From the NCBI RefSeq assembly GCF_034190915.1, contig NW_026947486.1, positions 76,984,044 to 77,048,043 of the forward strand: DNA of 64,000 bases, written 5' to 3'. Of the stretch, positions 33,861 through 45,729 are shown piece after piece. The stretch's first letter is position 1. Each line of letters opens with the position of its first letter. Under the pieces are notes generated by a model, which saw only the letters and a list, made by a program, of their open reading frames with translations, searched no databases and had not been told where the DNA came from. The DNA comes from Cavia porcellus (taxonomy: Eukaryota > Chordata > Mammalia > Rodentia > Caviidae). Both the position numbers and the translations under genes were made by a program.

Positions 33861-35248
33861 TTGTTTACCTGTAAACCCTTGCAAGGGAGCAGCCATAGCA
33901 AGGCCTTGCTTGTAAGCAGCTCCAGTGTCAAAGCAAAGGCATATATATCCTGTCAGGTCTGTTTTGTTTTAATGAGGTCTAATAGCAGCCTGACAGGCAG
34001 AATTAGCATTTTAAAAGCTAATTGCTTTACAAAATCTGTGCCTGTGTCAGCGTGGCCAGAGATTCTGCCAGCGGTAATCAAATGGTCGACAAATTCTGAG
34101 AAAGCTTCATTGGGTCCCTGTTTAATGCTCATGAGAGAGGAACTCATATTGCCCTTTGTAGGCAGTTTTCTCCATGCTTGAGTAGCTGTTGCTTGAATTT
34201 GTGTGAAAAGCTCTGGGTTAAATTGCTGTTGGGCCTCTCTGTCTGCATAGGTGCCCTCCCCTGTTAACATATCAAGGTCCCACCCATTGCTGGCTTGCAC
34301 ATTGTGCCTGGTGGTATCTTTGCAGTTCTCTATATATTCTGACTTCCACAAAAGATAGTTCCCTCCCAATAAGGTTGCTCAGGCCAATCCTTGCCAATCT
34401 ATAAGTGTGAGCCAGCAGTCAGCCAAAGAATCCAAGACAGCATGAGTATATGGGGCCGTAGTGCCATATTGTGCCACCGTCATTTTTAATTCTCTTAACT
34501 GTTTGAAATTAAAAGTGGTGTAGTGGCGGATAACCTGGTCTCTTGCGCCTGTTGTCTGAGTCACATAGAAAGCATTTAACTCTGATACGGGGTCAAGTCG
34601 AGAAATAAATATTGAAATTATGCCCCTGAAGGGGGGTCGCAGAATGGGAGAGGTTCCAAAGGAAATTCCAGGGTTAGTTTCACTTTTCATTTTAAATTTT
34701 GCTATTTTTAGCCTTTCTAATTGAGTTATCAAATCTTGATGTTCTTTTTCCAGTTCAATCTGTTCTTTTAAAAGTTCAATTTTTTCCCTTAATTCTTTAC
34801 TAGGATCGAAAGCTGAAGTGGGGGTGGTAGGGCCGGTACAGGACGGGGGAGGGAGTCCAGTAGAGACCACACTGAGGGCTTTGTCTGGGCAGGCTGTAGG
34901 GGGTGGGATGGTGTAGCAGTATGCTAAGCCTAGAGGGGGTTGGGCATTAGCAATTACTGGGTCCCTTTGTTCTCGAGATAAAATCTCATCTATTAAACCC
35001 CAGTAATTAAAGGCCATTACCTGGACCTTTGCAGGTCCAAAGAGGTAGCTATAATCTTTAAATACTGTGCCAACCTATTTCCACTGCTTGAGATCAATAG
35101 TGCCTTGAGTAGGAAACCAAGGGCAAACATCTTTTATAAAATCAAAGTATTGACATAATTGCTCAGTGTTAACCTTTACTCCCTGAGCCTTTAAAGCTTT
35201 TACTAAATTTTCGACAAAAATCTCATATTAGCTAATTTCTTGTCTCAT
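33860..35248 (-). pseudogene. gag remnant of the outer ERV (betaretrovirus-like)
   Basis: Gag forms the retroviral core. From an ATG at 35248 one frame runs about 430 codons on the minus strand, interrupted by TAA at codon 7 (35228-35230), TAG at codon 58 (35075-35077) and TGA at codon 290 (34379-34381), with another stop at 33953-33955 where the frame shifts. The matrix part has the DVCPWFP motif typical of betaretroviral matrix (about 35125-35145). A coiled Glu/Lys-rich segment follows (about 34690-34800). The capsid carries a major homology region with QGPNEAF (about 34110-34135). The nonsense codons without early frameshifts suggest decay by point mutation. Confidence 0.85.
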
Positions 35249-35376
35249 ATCGCTATTCACTTACTGAGATTCAGTGCGGTATGGCAGGTTCCCACATTGT
35301 CGGGTCCTCTATTACCTTTTCTTTTTTCTACTTTGGTCCCCTGAATAGTGTCCCTCATGGAGTCCCCCATTCTCGT

Positions 35377-35394
35377 GTCTGGCGTTGGGTGTCA
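35377..35394 (-). promoter_or_regulatory. Primer binding site of the outer ERV (tRNA-Lys-like)
   Basis: Two bases after the 5' LTR the minus strand reads TGACACCCAACGCC, which differs from the lysine-tRNA type start TGGCGCCCAACG by two G-to-A changes. Such changes at CpG or as decay are expected in an old provirus. Confidence 0.65.
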
Positions 35395-35396
35395 CT

Positions 35397-35821
35397 TGTC
35401 CCAGGCCGTGGGTGAGTCAACATAGATGCTAGAGGGGGAGTGGGGATTGGAAGAAAAAAGAGACGTGAAGAATGGAGACAAGAAAGTGTTCTGATCAAGC
35501 CTCGTTTATTCAAAGAAAGAGTAATGAATATATAGTGCACTGGGGGAGGAAGGATTGGGTTCTGAGACGTCAGCAGGTACCTTAGCAACAGTAGCAAGAC
35601 GGGGAGTTATAGGGTAATTCAAATCTCCCACATGCAGGCTCATAAAGTGGGCTGATTAGCATAATTCCTGAATGGGTCAAACCACAGGGACCTGTGACCT
35701 AAGGAGAAACAGGCCAGGGAAAGAGAGTTTAACAACCAAATGGAAACTTAACTCCTAGAGGATGTTAAGGTGGCTGCTGCCTGTTGATATATGGTAGCAG
35801 CCAATTACAGGGCTTCTAAAA
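35397..35821 (-). repeat. 5' LTR of the outer ERV
   Basis: 425 bp matching 27849-28277. The minus strand carries GAATAAACGAGG, a polyadenylation signal context, near 35505. The outer terminus has lost the canonical TG (reads TTTTAG on the minus strand). Confidence 0.9.
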
Positions 35822-38149
35822 TTTCGTGAGAATAATTACTAAATATTTCATTTTTTTTGGATGCTAGTGTGAACAGTGTGGCTTCTCTTATTTCTCTCTC
35901 TGTGATTTTGTTGTTAGTGTATAGAAATGCTACTGATTTTTGAGAATTGATTTTGCATACAGCTACATTGCTGAATTTATTTATTATATTTAGGAGTCTC
36001 TCAATGGAGTTAGGGGGTCTTCTATGTAGAGTATCATGTTATCTGTAAATAATGATAATTTAACTTCTTCTTTTCCTATCTTTACCTCTTTTGTTTCTCT
36101 CTCTTGCCTAATTGGTCTGGCTAGTATTTCCAGTACTATATTAAATAGGAGCAGTGATAAAGGACATCCTTGTCTTGTGCCCGATTTGTAAAGGTCTTAA
36201 GTTTTTGGCCATTTAGTATGATACTGGCTGTTGGTTTGTCATAGATGACCTTTATCATATTGAGGTAAAGACCATCTATTCCAATTCTCTTTAAGGTTCT
36301 TAGCATGAATGAGTGTTGGACCTTATCAAAATGTTTATCTGCATCTGTAGAAATGATCATGTGATTCTTACTTTTGGCTTTATTGATATGGTGGGTTACA
36401 TTTATTGATATATGTATGTTGAACCATCCCTGCCTGCCTGGGATGAATCTCACTTGGTCATGGTGTACAATCTTCTTGATGACTTGCTGCATCGTATGTG
36501 CCAATATTTTATTGAGGATTTTTGCATCATTTTCATTAGGGAGACTGGCCTGTAGTTCTCTTTTAGTTGGGTCTTTCTCAGGTTTTGATACTAGAATAAT
36601 ATTTGCTTCCAGGAATGAGTTAGGAAGAATTGCTCCCCTTTCAACTTAATTGAAGAGTTTGAGGAATGTTGGCATTAAGTCTTCTTTGTTTTTCTTGTAG
36701 AATTTTGCACTGAATCCATCTGGGCCCAGACTCTTCTTTGTACGTAAGGACTTAATTTCATTGTCAACTTCATGAATGGAAATTGGATTATTCAGCAGTT
36801 TTATGTCTTCTTGACCTATCTTTGGCAATTCATATGTTTCTAGGAATCTGTCTATCTCCTCTGTATTATAAATATATGAGAGTAGAGCTTTTCAAAATAG
36901 GTGTTGATGATCTTCTGTATTTCTATAGAGTCTGTAGTGATTTTGCCTTTTTCATTCCTTATTGCATGAATTTTGAGCTTTTTCTTCCCTTTTTAAAGTA
37001 AGGGTGGCTAGTGGTTTATCAATTGTATTTATACTTTCATAGAACCAACTGTTTGATTCTTTGATTCTTTGGACTGTTTTCTTAGTCTCTATTGCATCAA
37101 TTTCTGATATGATTTTACAATTTCCTCCCTTCTTTTGCCTTTGACCTTCATGTGCTTTTCTTTTTCTAGATATTTGAGGCATAGAATCATGATATTTATT
37201 TGTATTTGTTCTGTTTTCCTGATGTGTGAACTCAATAAATTTTCCTGTGAGGACAACTTTCCTTGCATCCCACAGATTCTGGGAGATTGTATTTGTATAT
37301 TCATTTTCTTGAAGGTATTGTTTAATTTCTTGTTTATTTTCCCCTGTGACTTACTGATTACTCAAGTGTGTGTTATTCAGTTTCCACGTGTTTGTGGGAT
37401 TTTAGCAGTATCTTTTATCATTAATTTATAGTTTCATGGTGCTATGATCTGATAACATGCAAGGGATAATTTCAACTTTTTTGCACTTATTTAAATGTGT
37501 TCTGTGGGGTACTATGTGATCTATTTTAGAGAATATCCCATAGGCTGCTGAGAAAAATGTGTATTCTGATGTTGTTGGATGGAACACTGTATATATCTAT
37601 CAAGTCCGTTTGTTCATAGGTTTGATTCAGTTCTGTTATTTCTTTGCTGATTTTCTGCCTGGTTGATCTGTCCCTTGGTGTCATGGTGTGTTAAAGTCTC
37701 CTTTTATAATTGTGTTATTGCTAATTTGGTTTTTCATTTCTATTAACACTTGCTTTATATAACTGTGTGCTCTGGAACTTGGTGCATATATTTTAAAGAT
37801 TGTTATCTCTTCCTTTTGAAGTTTTCTCCTAACCAGTATGTAATGGTTTTCTTTATCTCTTATGATCATTCTTGGTTTGTAGTTAGCATTGTCTGCAAAC
37901 AGAATAGCTACCCCTGCTTTTTTGGGGCTTCTCTTTCATGTAGCATTGTTTTTCATCCAGTGACCTTCAGTCTGTGAGTATCCTTTTGGGTTAAATGGGT
38001 TTCTTGTAAACAGCATATGTTTGGATGTTGTTTCTTGATCCATTCTACCAGTCTGTTTCTTTTCATTGGTGCATTGATACCGTTTACATTAATGGTTATA
38101 ACTGTTGCATATTGGTTAATGTTGACATGTTGTTTTTCTGCTGTTACAT
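35822..38149 (-). pseudogene. L1 E ORF2 remnant, RT and endonuclease part
   Basis: The region near 36030-36060 corresponds to the RT active site but reads differently from FADD because of substitutions. Open pieces at 36136-36504, 36646-36828, 36952-37182, 37089-37304 and 37681-37869 follow the ORF2 order in shifting frames. The endonuclease part keeps traces of the SDHS and QETH regions. The expected start ATG is changed to GTA-type context at 38147-38149. Confidence 0.87.
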
Positions 38150-38168
38150 CTTTATCTTTCCATCCTGT

Positions 38169-39059
38169 TTAATTGTCTTCTGGTTGAAAGTCATTTTCCT
38201 TTAGTATCTGAAATACTTCATTCCTTGCTCTTCTTGACTTCATTTGTTTGTGTTGAGAAGTCTTCTGTGATTCTGATAGGCTTTCCTTTATATGTGATCT
38301 GTCTCTTCTTTCTTACAGATTTAATGTTCTATTTTCATGTTGGATTTCTGGGATGGTGATTATTATATGTCTGGATGTAGTTTTGTTTTGGTTATGGTTA
38401 TATGGATTTCTATATGCTTCACTAATCCTAATGTCAATTTCTGTTCTCATGTTTGGGAAATTTTCAGCTATTACTTCTGTAAATAGTCTCTTGATATCTC
38501 TCTGATGAGTTGTCCCCTTCTTTTTCATTTATCCCTATCAATCTTATGTTGTTTTTCTTTAAGTCATGTCGCAGCTGTTGTATTGTTATTTCCTGATTCC
38601 TTGTTATTTTTAAGAGATTTTTGTTTTCTGTTCACTAGCTGCAATCTTGTCTTGGACGTCTGAAATTCCATGTTCACTTTCATTGAGGTGTTTTGACAAC
38701 TTTCTATGGAAGTTTTGATTTCCTGTATCTCTTTGAATCTGCTTTATGTGTTCTGTTTGTTTCTTACATTCTTCATCTAGGCACTCTATCTTTTTATTTT
38801 GTTCCTCTGACTTTTTAACCATTTCTTTTTTAGATGTACTCAGCACCTCTGTCATTACTTTTATCATTTCTTTTACCTGGAAGATTATTTCTCATTTGAA
38901 TTCATTTAAAGCTTCCTGGAGTTGCTTCTTTATTTCAGTTACTATTATTTTAGGTATTTCAGGTGCATGGCAAGTATTTTCTTCTATGTACATGGCTCCT
39001 AGGCTTTCTTGGGATGGGCTGGATATTTGAGATTGCATTTTGGTCTTTTGTTTTGTCAT
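38169..39059 (-). pseudogene. L1 E ORF1 remnant with internal deletion
   Basis: Runs from the ATG context at 39057-39059 to the stop context at 38169-38171, 891 bp against 1053 bp in intact copies, so about 160 bp are missing, mostly from the C-terminal domain near 38180. Open fragments 38313-38528, 38610-38867 and 38892-39110 show RRM-like and coiled-coil parts in different frames. Confidence 0.85.
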
Positions 39060-39893
39060 TTTCCTATATTTCCATGTTTCAAGTTTTGATCCAAAGCTTC
39101 CTCTTTGCATGTTTGAAATTGTCTCCTATGCCCTGGGTTCCTGGGACTTCTCTGGTAGCATAGCTCCCTCCTTGAGCAGTGAGGCCCCTGGATTAAAGAA
39201 GTTGCCAGGCTCCTCTCAGGTAGGCCTAAAGCCTCCTCATGCCATACAGCTCCCCCCTCTGGCAGCAAAGCTCCCCAGACAGAAAGAAGGCCATCTGGTG
39301 TGGTCTAGGCCAGCCTGAATCCTGCTAAGCCCAATCTAGTGTGGCTGCAAGGCGAGTGGACCCCCAACCATTTAGAGCAAGGATCTCACACTCTCTCATG
39401 TATTTGATGTTGTGTATCCATCCACCTCCTTGAATGGCAAAGCTCCCTGGGCTGAAAGAAGTTCATCCCTATGGCCTAGGTAGGCCTCAAACCTCCTCTG
39501 CAGGCTGCTCCCTCCTACAGGTGGTGGCAGTAGTGCTGGTGCTCTCCAGGCTGAGAGAAGGATGCTGGTAAGGCTGGAGCAGGTTCCCACAGCTTAGCTC
39601 ACCTCCCTCCTCCAGGTGGGGCAGCTGTGGCATGCTCTCTTGGTCAAAAGAAGGTTGGAAGCAAGGCCTTAGCAGCTTGGCTGGCACAGCTCCCTCCTCC
39701 AGGTGGGAGCAGCTGCGGAGTGCTCTCTGGGCAGAGAGAAGGTCATCAGCAAGGCCCGAGCAGGTTCCAACAGCTGGTTCATCTCCCTCTTCCAGGCAGG
39801 GTAGCTGTGGCATGCTCTCCAGGTAGAGAGAAGGTCGCCAGCAAGGCTGGAGCAGGTTCCCATGGCTAAACTCAGCTCCCTCCCCCAGGCAGG
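39060..39893 (-). promoter_or_regulatory. L1 E 5' UTR with about 100-bp GC-rich monomers
   Basis: Between 39590 and 39890 a unit of roughly 90-100 bp containing GCTCCCTCCTCCAGG, a GGGCAGCTG(T/C)G core and GCAAGGC(C/T)(G/T)GAGCAGGTTCC is repeated about three times. Similar units occur in L1 A (17080-17360). This is the old-type L1 promoter. Confidence 0.7.
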
Positions 39894-40675
39894 TATCTAT
39901 TATTGTAACTGTCCTACTAACCTATTTAGTAACTCAGTTTCATTGTTATATTTATCTTTTTTCCTTTTAAATAAATAAATTAGTGAAACCTTATCTGTAG
40001 TTAAATAAATCAGATACATGATTATTTGGGCCTGCTAGTGGGTAGGAGGTAGTAAAATAATTGTAAAATGGCCATAGGAAACTTTAGAATTACAGAAGTG
40101 ATCTCAGTCCTCATGGGGATAGTGGTTTTAAGGTATATGCCTTTGCTAGACATCACTATGGGTGTATTTTATTTTATACAAACTGTGTCTCAAAAAGTAA
40201 AGTAAAAAAGGAAAAATGAAGTCTGTGTTAGAAAAATTGTTTGTAATAAAAGAAATGATCAGATTCTTTGCTATATGTGTCTAATGTGTTTCTGTTACTG
40301 AGCTACATAACAACTGATTCAAAACTAAATGAGTTATTGAAAGATTTGTTTTAAAATTTAAAGATAAAATAAATGCATAATAAACATTTATTAAATGAAT
40401 TACTTCCAAGAGATAGAATTCATTTAAAGTGAGAGATGAAACTGTGGCATGGAAGGTGAAATGGAAAATAATTTTAAGAACCAAGTCTCAGGAATCAGTT
40501 GATCTTAGAAGATAGGAGAAGCAAACCTACATAGAATAAGAATAACAAGAAACACAAAAAGAGATACTATGAAGACAGAAGATTAATGAATATAAAAAAG
40601 TGTAAAGAGGGTTTTTCAGGAAAGTCTAGAAAAGTATTTTCTCAGTGGCTATCAAGAAATCATTATGCTTATTTA
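39894..40675. other. Gene-free AT-rich stretch
   Basis: No ORF with domain content, no repeat recognised. It separates L1 E from L1 copy 3. Confidence 0.5.
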
Positions 40676-41872
40676 TTTATTTTTTTTTATTTAAGAGGAA
40701 AAAGAGAAAAACACAAAACAAACCAAACCGGCGTAAGGGTACACGCAATACAGAACTACAAAACAAAACAAAACAAAACAAAACAAAAAACCATAACAGT
40801 AAGAAATTACCTGCTAGTAGATTACACACTATTTTCTTGAAAATAGTTCCTCAAATCACAGTATCAAAGAACACAAGGTGGACATTCAAACAGGGAGACT
40901 GCAAACAGCTGTGTTCAATGTTCCAAAAACATTGATAAAGTCAGCTATTTAACACCCCCAAACACACTTGCTGTTATATCCGTTAGAGCTCCTTTTCTTT
41001 TTTTTTCCCTCTCTTTTTTACAACAAAATTTACACATCTTGGATTTTATTACTCCTTAGTGCTTATTACTTTCTTTGGGGGGGGGGAAGAATACAGTCAA
41101 ATATGGCAAAACAAAGCTGTCAGTCAATACCAAGGATAGACGTAGCACATGGTGTAGAACAGAGTACAAGTTTATCAACAATGGTTATCAACTTGTCCCT
41201 TGTTTCCTTAAAAAAAATTGTCTATCTTATTAGATATTATAAAGTTGGACAAAACAGTAGAGAACAAGACCAATAAAACTTAGGCGTTGTAAACATTACA
41301 GGACTTCCAAAGAAGACAATAGTCAAACCAGAATGGGTATCTTAGTGAATCTTATTGTCTTCAAAGTAGTTGCCTATGTCTTCAAACTTGATACTATCAT
41401 ATAGAATGGAACAGAGTCTAATCAGTCAAAACAAGATTGTGGGAGTACTACAGGACTTCAAAACAAGTTAATAGGAAATCGAAAAGAGTTACTATTTATA
41501 TATCCTAATTTTTTTGAATTTTTTCTTTAATTAAGACAAACATAAGAAATGACTAAATAATTTTTTTTGAAACAATAAGGGGGAGATTGAGATAAAACAG
41601 GACATAACAATATAACAATAGAGGTCACAGCATGACTGTTTCAATAACCTAGTACTTCACCACCTTATAACCTGACTTAATAGTAGTTACCATAGTGTCT
41701 TTTTCCTTGAAATATTTGGGTAAAACTTCATATACTCTAGCTTCAAATATTTTCATATCAAGAAGCCCAGAATAAAGCCTTTCTAATTAATGAGTGAAAA
41801 CTTTATAAGGCTTCAAGGCCACCTAATGGGGAATCATGATTACCACATATTTTTATATATTTGAATCATTAC

Positions 41873-44800
41873 TTACATTAGGGAAACTATTCGGTATTCA
41901 CACATGGAAGATTGATTTATTTCACTTATGAGTATGGTCTCAAGCTGTGCCCATTTATTGATAAATATCTCAATGTGATCCTTCTTTATAGCTGAATAAT
42001 ACTCCATTGTATAGAAATACCACAACTTTTTTATCCATTCCTCAGTTGATGGGCACTTGGGTTGTTTCCAAGATCTGGCGATTACAAATTGTGCTGCTAT
42101 AAACATAGGTGCACATATATCACTGTGGTATGATGCTTTCAGTTCTTCTGGGAATATGCCTAGAAGTGGAATAGCTGGAATAAATGGGATTTCCAGTCCC
42201 AACATTTTGAGAAATCTCCAGACAGATCTCCACAAAGGCTGTACCAGTCTACACTCCCACCAGCAGTGCAGGAGAGTTCCTTTTTCCCCACAGCCTCTCC
42301 AGCATTTGTTGTCCGTTTTCTTGATCCTGGCCATTCTTTCAGGAGTGAGATGGTATCTCAGTGTGGTTTTAATTTGCATTTCTCTAATGACCAATGATGA
42401 TGAGCATTTTTTTCATGTATTTATTTGCCATTTGCATTTCTTCATCTGAGAATAGCGGATTCATTTCAGATGCCCATTTTTGGATTGGATCTTTGAATTT
42501 TGGAGGTCTGAGTTTCTTTAATTCTTTATATGTTTTAGACAAGAGGCCCTTGTCTGAGAGAGAGTTCACTAAAATCTTTTCCCAGTTTGTGGGTTTTCTT
42601 TTCACTATGCTGGAGATTTCTTTTGACATGCAGAAACTTTTTAATAAGAAGTGGTCCCAGTTATTGATTCTGGGAAGTATTTCCCGTGCGGTTTGAGTCC
42701 TGTTCATGAATTCTTTACCTACTCCTATGTCTCCAAGGTTTCTACCTAATTTGTCTTCCAATAGATTTAGTGTTTCTGTTTTAATATTCAGATCTTTGAC
42801 CCATTTAGATTTTAATTTAGTACATGGTGATAGACATGGGTCTAGCTTTAGTTTTCGGCAAATGGAGAGCCAGTTTTTCCAGCACCATTTATTAAAGAGA
42901 CTGTCGTTCTTCCAGTGAACCTGCTTGGCTCCTTTATCAAAGATAAGGTGGTTGAGTGTGTTCGTAGTTGTGGTTGTATCTTCTAATCTATTCCACTGAT
43001 CTTCGGCTCTGTTTTGATTCCAATACCATGTTGATTTTACTACTGTTGCTTTGTAGTATAACTTCAAGTCAGGGATTGTGATGCCTCCTGCTTTGTCTTT
43101 GCTGCTTAGAATTGCCTTTGCGATCCTAGGTCTCTTCTGGTTCCAGATGAAATTTAGGAGTGATTTCTCTAGATCTATAAGGTATGTTGATGGAATTTCT
43201 ATTGGGATTGCATTGAATCTGTATAAGAGTTTTGGGAGGATGGCCATCTTCACAATGTTTGTTCTTCCTATCCATGAGCAAGGGATGTCTTTCCATTTTC
43301 TGAGATCATCTTCAATTTCCTTTTTCAGTGTATTATAATTTTCACTGTATAAGTCTTTCACTTCTTTCGTAAGAGTAATTCCTAAATATTTCATTTTTTT
43401 GCTTGCTAATGTGAATAGTCCAGTTTCTCTTATTTCCCTCTCTGTGATTTTGTTGTTTGTGTATAGGAATGCTATTGATTTCTGAGTATTGATTTTGTAT
43501 CCAGCCACATTACTGAATTTATTTATTGTATCTAAGAGTCTTTCAATGGAGTTTAGGGGGTCTTCTATGTAGAGTATCATGTCATCTGCAAACAATGATA
43601 ATTTAACTTCTTCTTTTCCTATCTTTACCCCTTTTATTTCTCTTTCTTGCCTAATTGCTCTGGCTAGTACTTCCAGTACTATATTAAATAGGAGTGGTGA
43701 TAAAGGACATCCTTGTCTTGTGCCCGATTTTAAATTAAAGGCTTTCAATTTTTGGCCATTTAGTATGATGCTGGCTGTTGGTTTGTCATAAATGGCCTTT
43801 ATTATATTGAGGTAAAGACCATTTATTCCAATTTTCTGTAAAGTTCTTATCATGAATAAGTGTTGGACCTTATCGAAGGCTTTTTCTGCATCTATAGAGA
43901 TGATCATGTGATTCTTATTTTTGGCTTTATTGATATGGCGGATTACATTTATTGATTTGCGTATGTTGAACCATCCTTGCATTCCTGGGATGAATCCCAC
44001 TTGGTCATGGTGTATAATCTTCTTGATGATTTGCTGGATCCTATTTGCCAATATTTTATTGAGGATTTTTGCATCTGTGTTCATTAGGGAGATCGGTCTA
44101 TAGTTCTCTTTTATAGTTGGGTCTTTCTCAGGTTTTGGTACTAGAGTAATATTTGCTTCCAGGAATGACTTAGGAAGGATTGCTTCCCTTTCAATTTCAT
44201 TGAATAGTTTGAGGAGTGTCGGCATTAGGTCTTCTTTATATTTCTTGTAGAATTCTGCAGTGAATCCATCTGGGCCTGGGATCTTCTTGGTGGGTAAGGC
44301 CTTAATTATATTTTCAAGTTCATTAGCAGAGTTTGGGTTATTCAACAGTTTTATATCCTCTTGATCTAGCTTTGGTACTTCATATGCTTCTAAGAATCTG
44401 TCTATTTCTTCTGTGTTATCAAACTTTTGAGAGTAGAGGTTTTCGAAATAGGTGTTGATGATCCTCTGTATTTCTATTGGGTCTGTAGTGACTTCTCCTT
44501 TTTCATTTCTTATTGCATGAATTTGAGCTTTTTCTTCCCTTTTTTTAATAAGGTTGGCTAGGGGCTTATCGATTTTATTTATTCTTTCAAAGAACCAACT
44601 CTTTGATTCGTTGATTCTTTGGATTGTTTTCTTAGTCTCTATTGCATTGATTTCTGCTCTGATTTTTATAATTTCCTCTCTTCTTTTGGCTTTGGGCTTG
44701 ACTTGCTCTTCTTTTTCTAGCTGTTTGAGGTGTAGCATCAAGTGATTTATTTGTATTCGTTCTGTTTTCCTGATGTGGGAACTCAGTGCAATAAATTTTC

Positions 44801-45710
44801 CTCTCAGAATGGCTTTCATTGCATCCCACAGATTCCGGTAAGTTGTATCTGCATTTTCATTTTCTTTTAGGTATTGTTTAATTTCTTCTTTAATTTCTTC
44901 TGTGACCCACTGATTACTCAAGAGTGTGTTATTTAGTTTCCATGTGTTTGTGGAATTTTTGCAGTATCTTTTGTCATTAATTTCTAATTTCAGAACGCTA
45001 TGATCCGATAATATGCAAGGGATGATTTCAACTTTTTTGCATATGGTTAAATATGTTCTGTGAGCTAATATATGGTCTATTTTAGAAAATGATCCATGTA
45101 CTGCTGAGAAGAATGTGTATTCTGATGTTGTTGGGTGGAACATTCTGTATATGTCTATCAAACCCATTTGTTCACAGGTGTGGTTCAGTTCTGTTATTTC
45201 TTTGCTCATTTCCTGTCTGGTTGATCTGTCCCTTGGTGTCAGTGGTGTATTAAGGTCTCCTGTGACAATTGTGTTACTGATAATTTGAGTTTTCATTTCT
45301 GTTAATAATTGTTTTATATAACTGGGTGCTCTGGAGTTTGGTGCATATATATTTAAGATAGTTATCTCTTCCTCTTGGAGTTTTCCCCTTACGAGTATGT
45401 AGTGACCTTCTTTGTCCTTTATGGTCATTGTTGGTTTAAAGTTCACGTTGTCTGCAAACAGAATGGCTACTCCTGCCTTTTTTTGGATTCCTGCTGCATG
45501 GAGAATTGTTTTCCATCCTTTGACTTTCAGTCTGTGAGTATCCTTCTGGGTTAGATGGGTTTCCTGTAAACAGCATATGGTTGGATTTTGTTTCTTGGTC
45601 CATTCTGCTAGTCCGTTTCTTTTGATTGGTGTATTGAGACCATTTACATTAATGGTTATTACTGTTAAATGCTGGTTAATTGTAGGAATGTTATCTCTCT
45701 GCTGTTGCAT
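41873..45710 (-). pseudogene. L1 ORF2 of copy 3, single frameshift
   Basis: Starts MQQQRDN and runs open for about 1100 codons covering endonuclease, linker, reverse transcriptase (FADD near 43590) and much of the C-terminal region. At 42407-42413 there are seven T where copy 4 has six, which shifts the frame just before the cysteine motif. The last 173 codons are open in the other frame, from 42394 to the stop at 41873, with the C-x3-C-x7-H-x4-C motif. No other lesion is visible. The truncated product would lack the cysteine-motif segment. Confidence 0.95.
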
Positions 45711-45729
45711 CTTTATCTTTCTGTTCTGT

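Larger units (their letters stand above)
27849..35821 (-). mobile_element. Class II (betaretrovirus-like) endogenous retrovirus, pol-deleted, containing a second ERV
   Basis: A provirus on the minus strand, bounded by two LTRs of 425-429 bp and inserted in L1 E. The flanking L1 bases are TCTCAT on the left and TTTCGT on the right, a 6-bp duplication with two transitions, and the L1 reads on across it. A primer binding site next to the 5' LTR resembles a tRNA-Lys type. Gag is recognisable and followed by an unassigned, possibly env-derived part, with no protease or polymerase. Without the inner ERV only about 2.9 kb of internal sequence remains. The gag frame has several nonsense codons, so this is a fossil. 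Confidence 0.9.
35822..39893 (-). mobile_element. L1 E, 5' half
   Basis: Continuation of the L1 that hosts the ERV nest: rest of ORF2 to 38149, ORF1 remnant 38169-39059, 5' UTR to about 39893. With 25805-27848 it makes one near full-length old L1. Confidence 0.9.
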
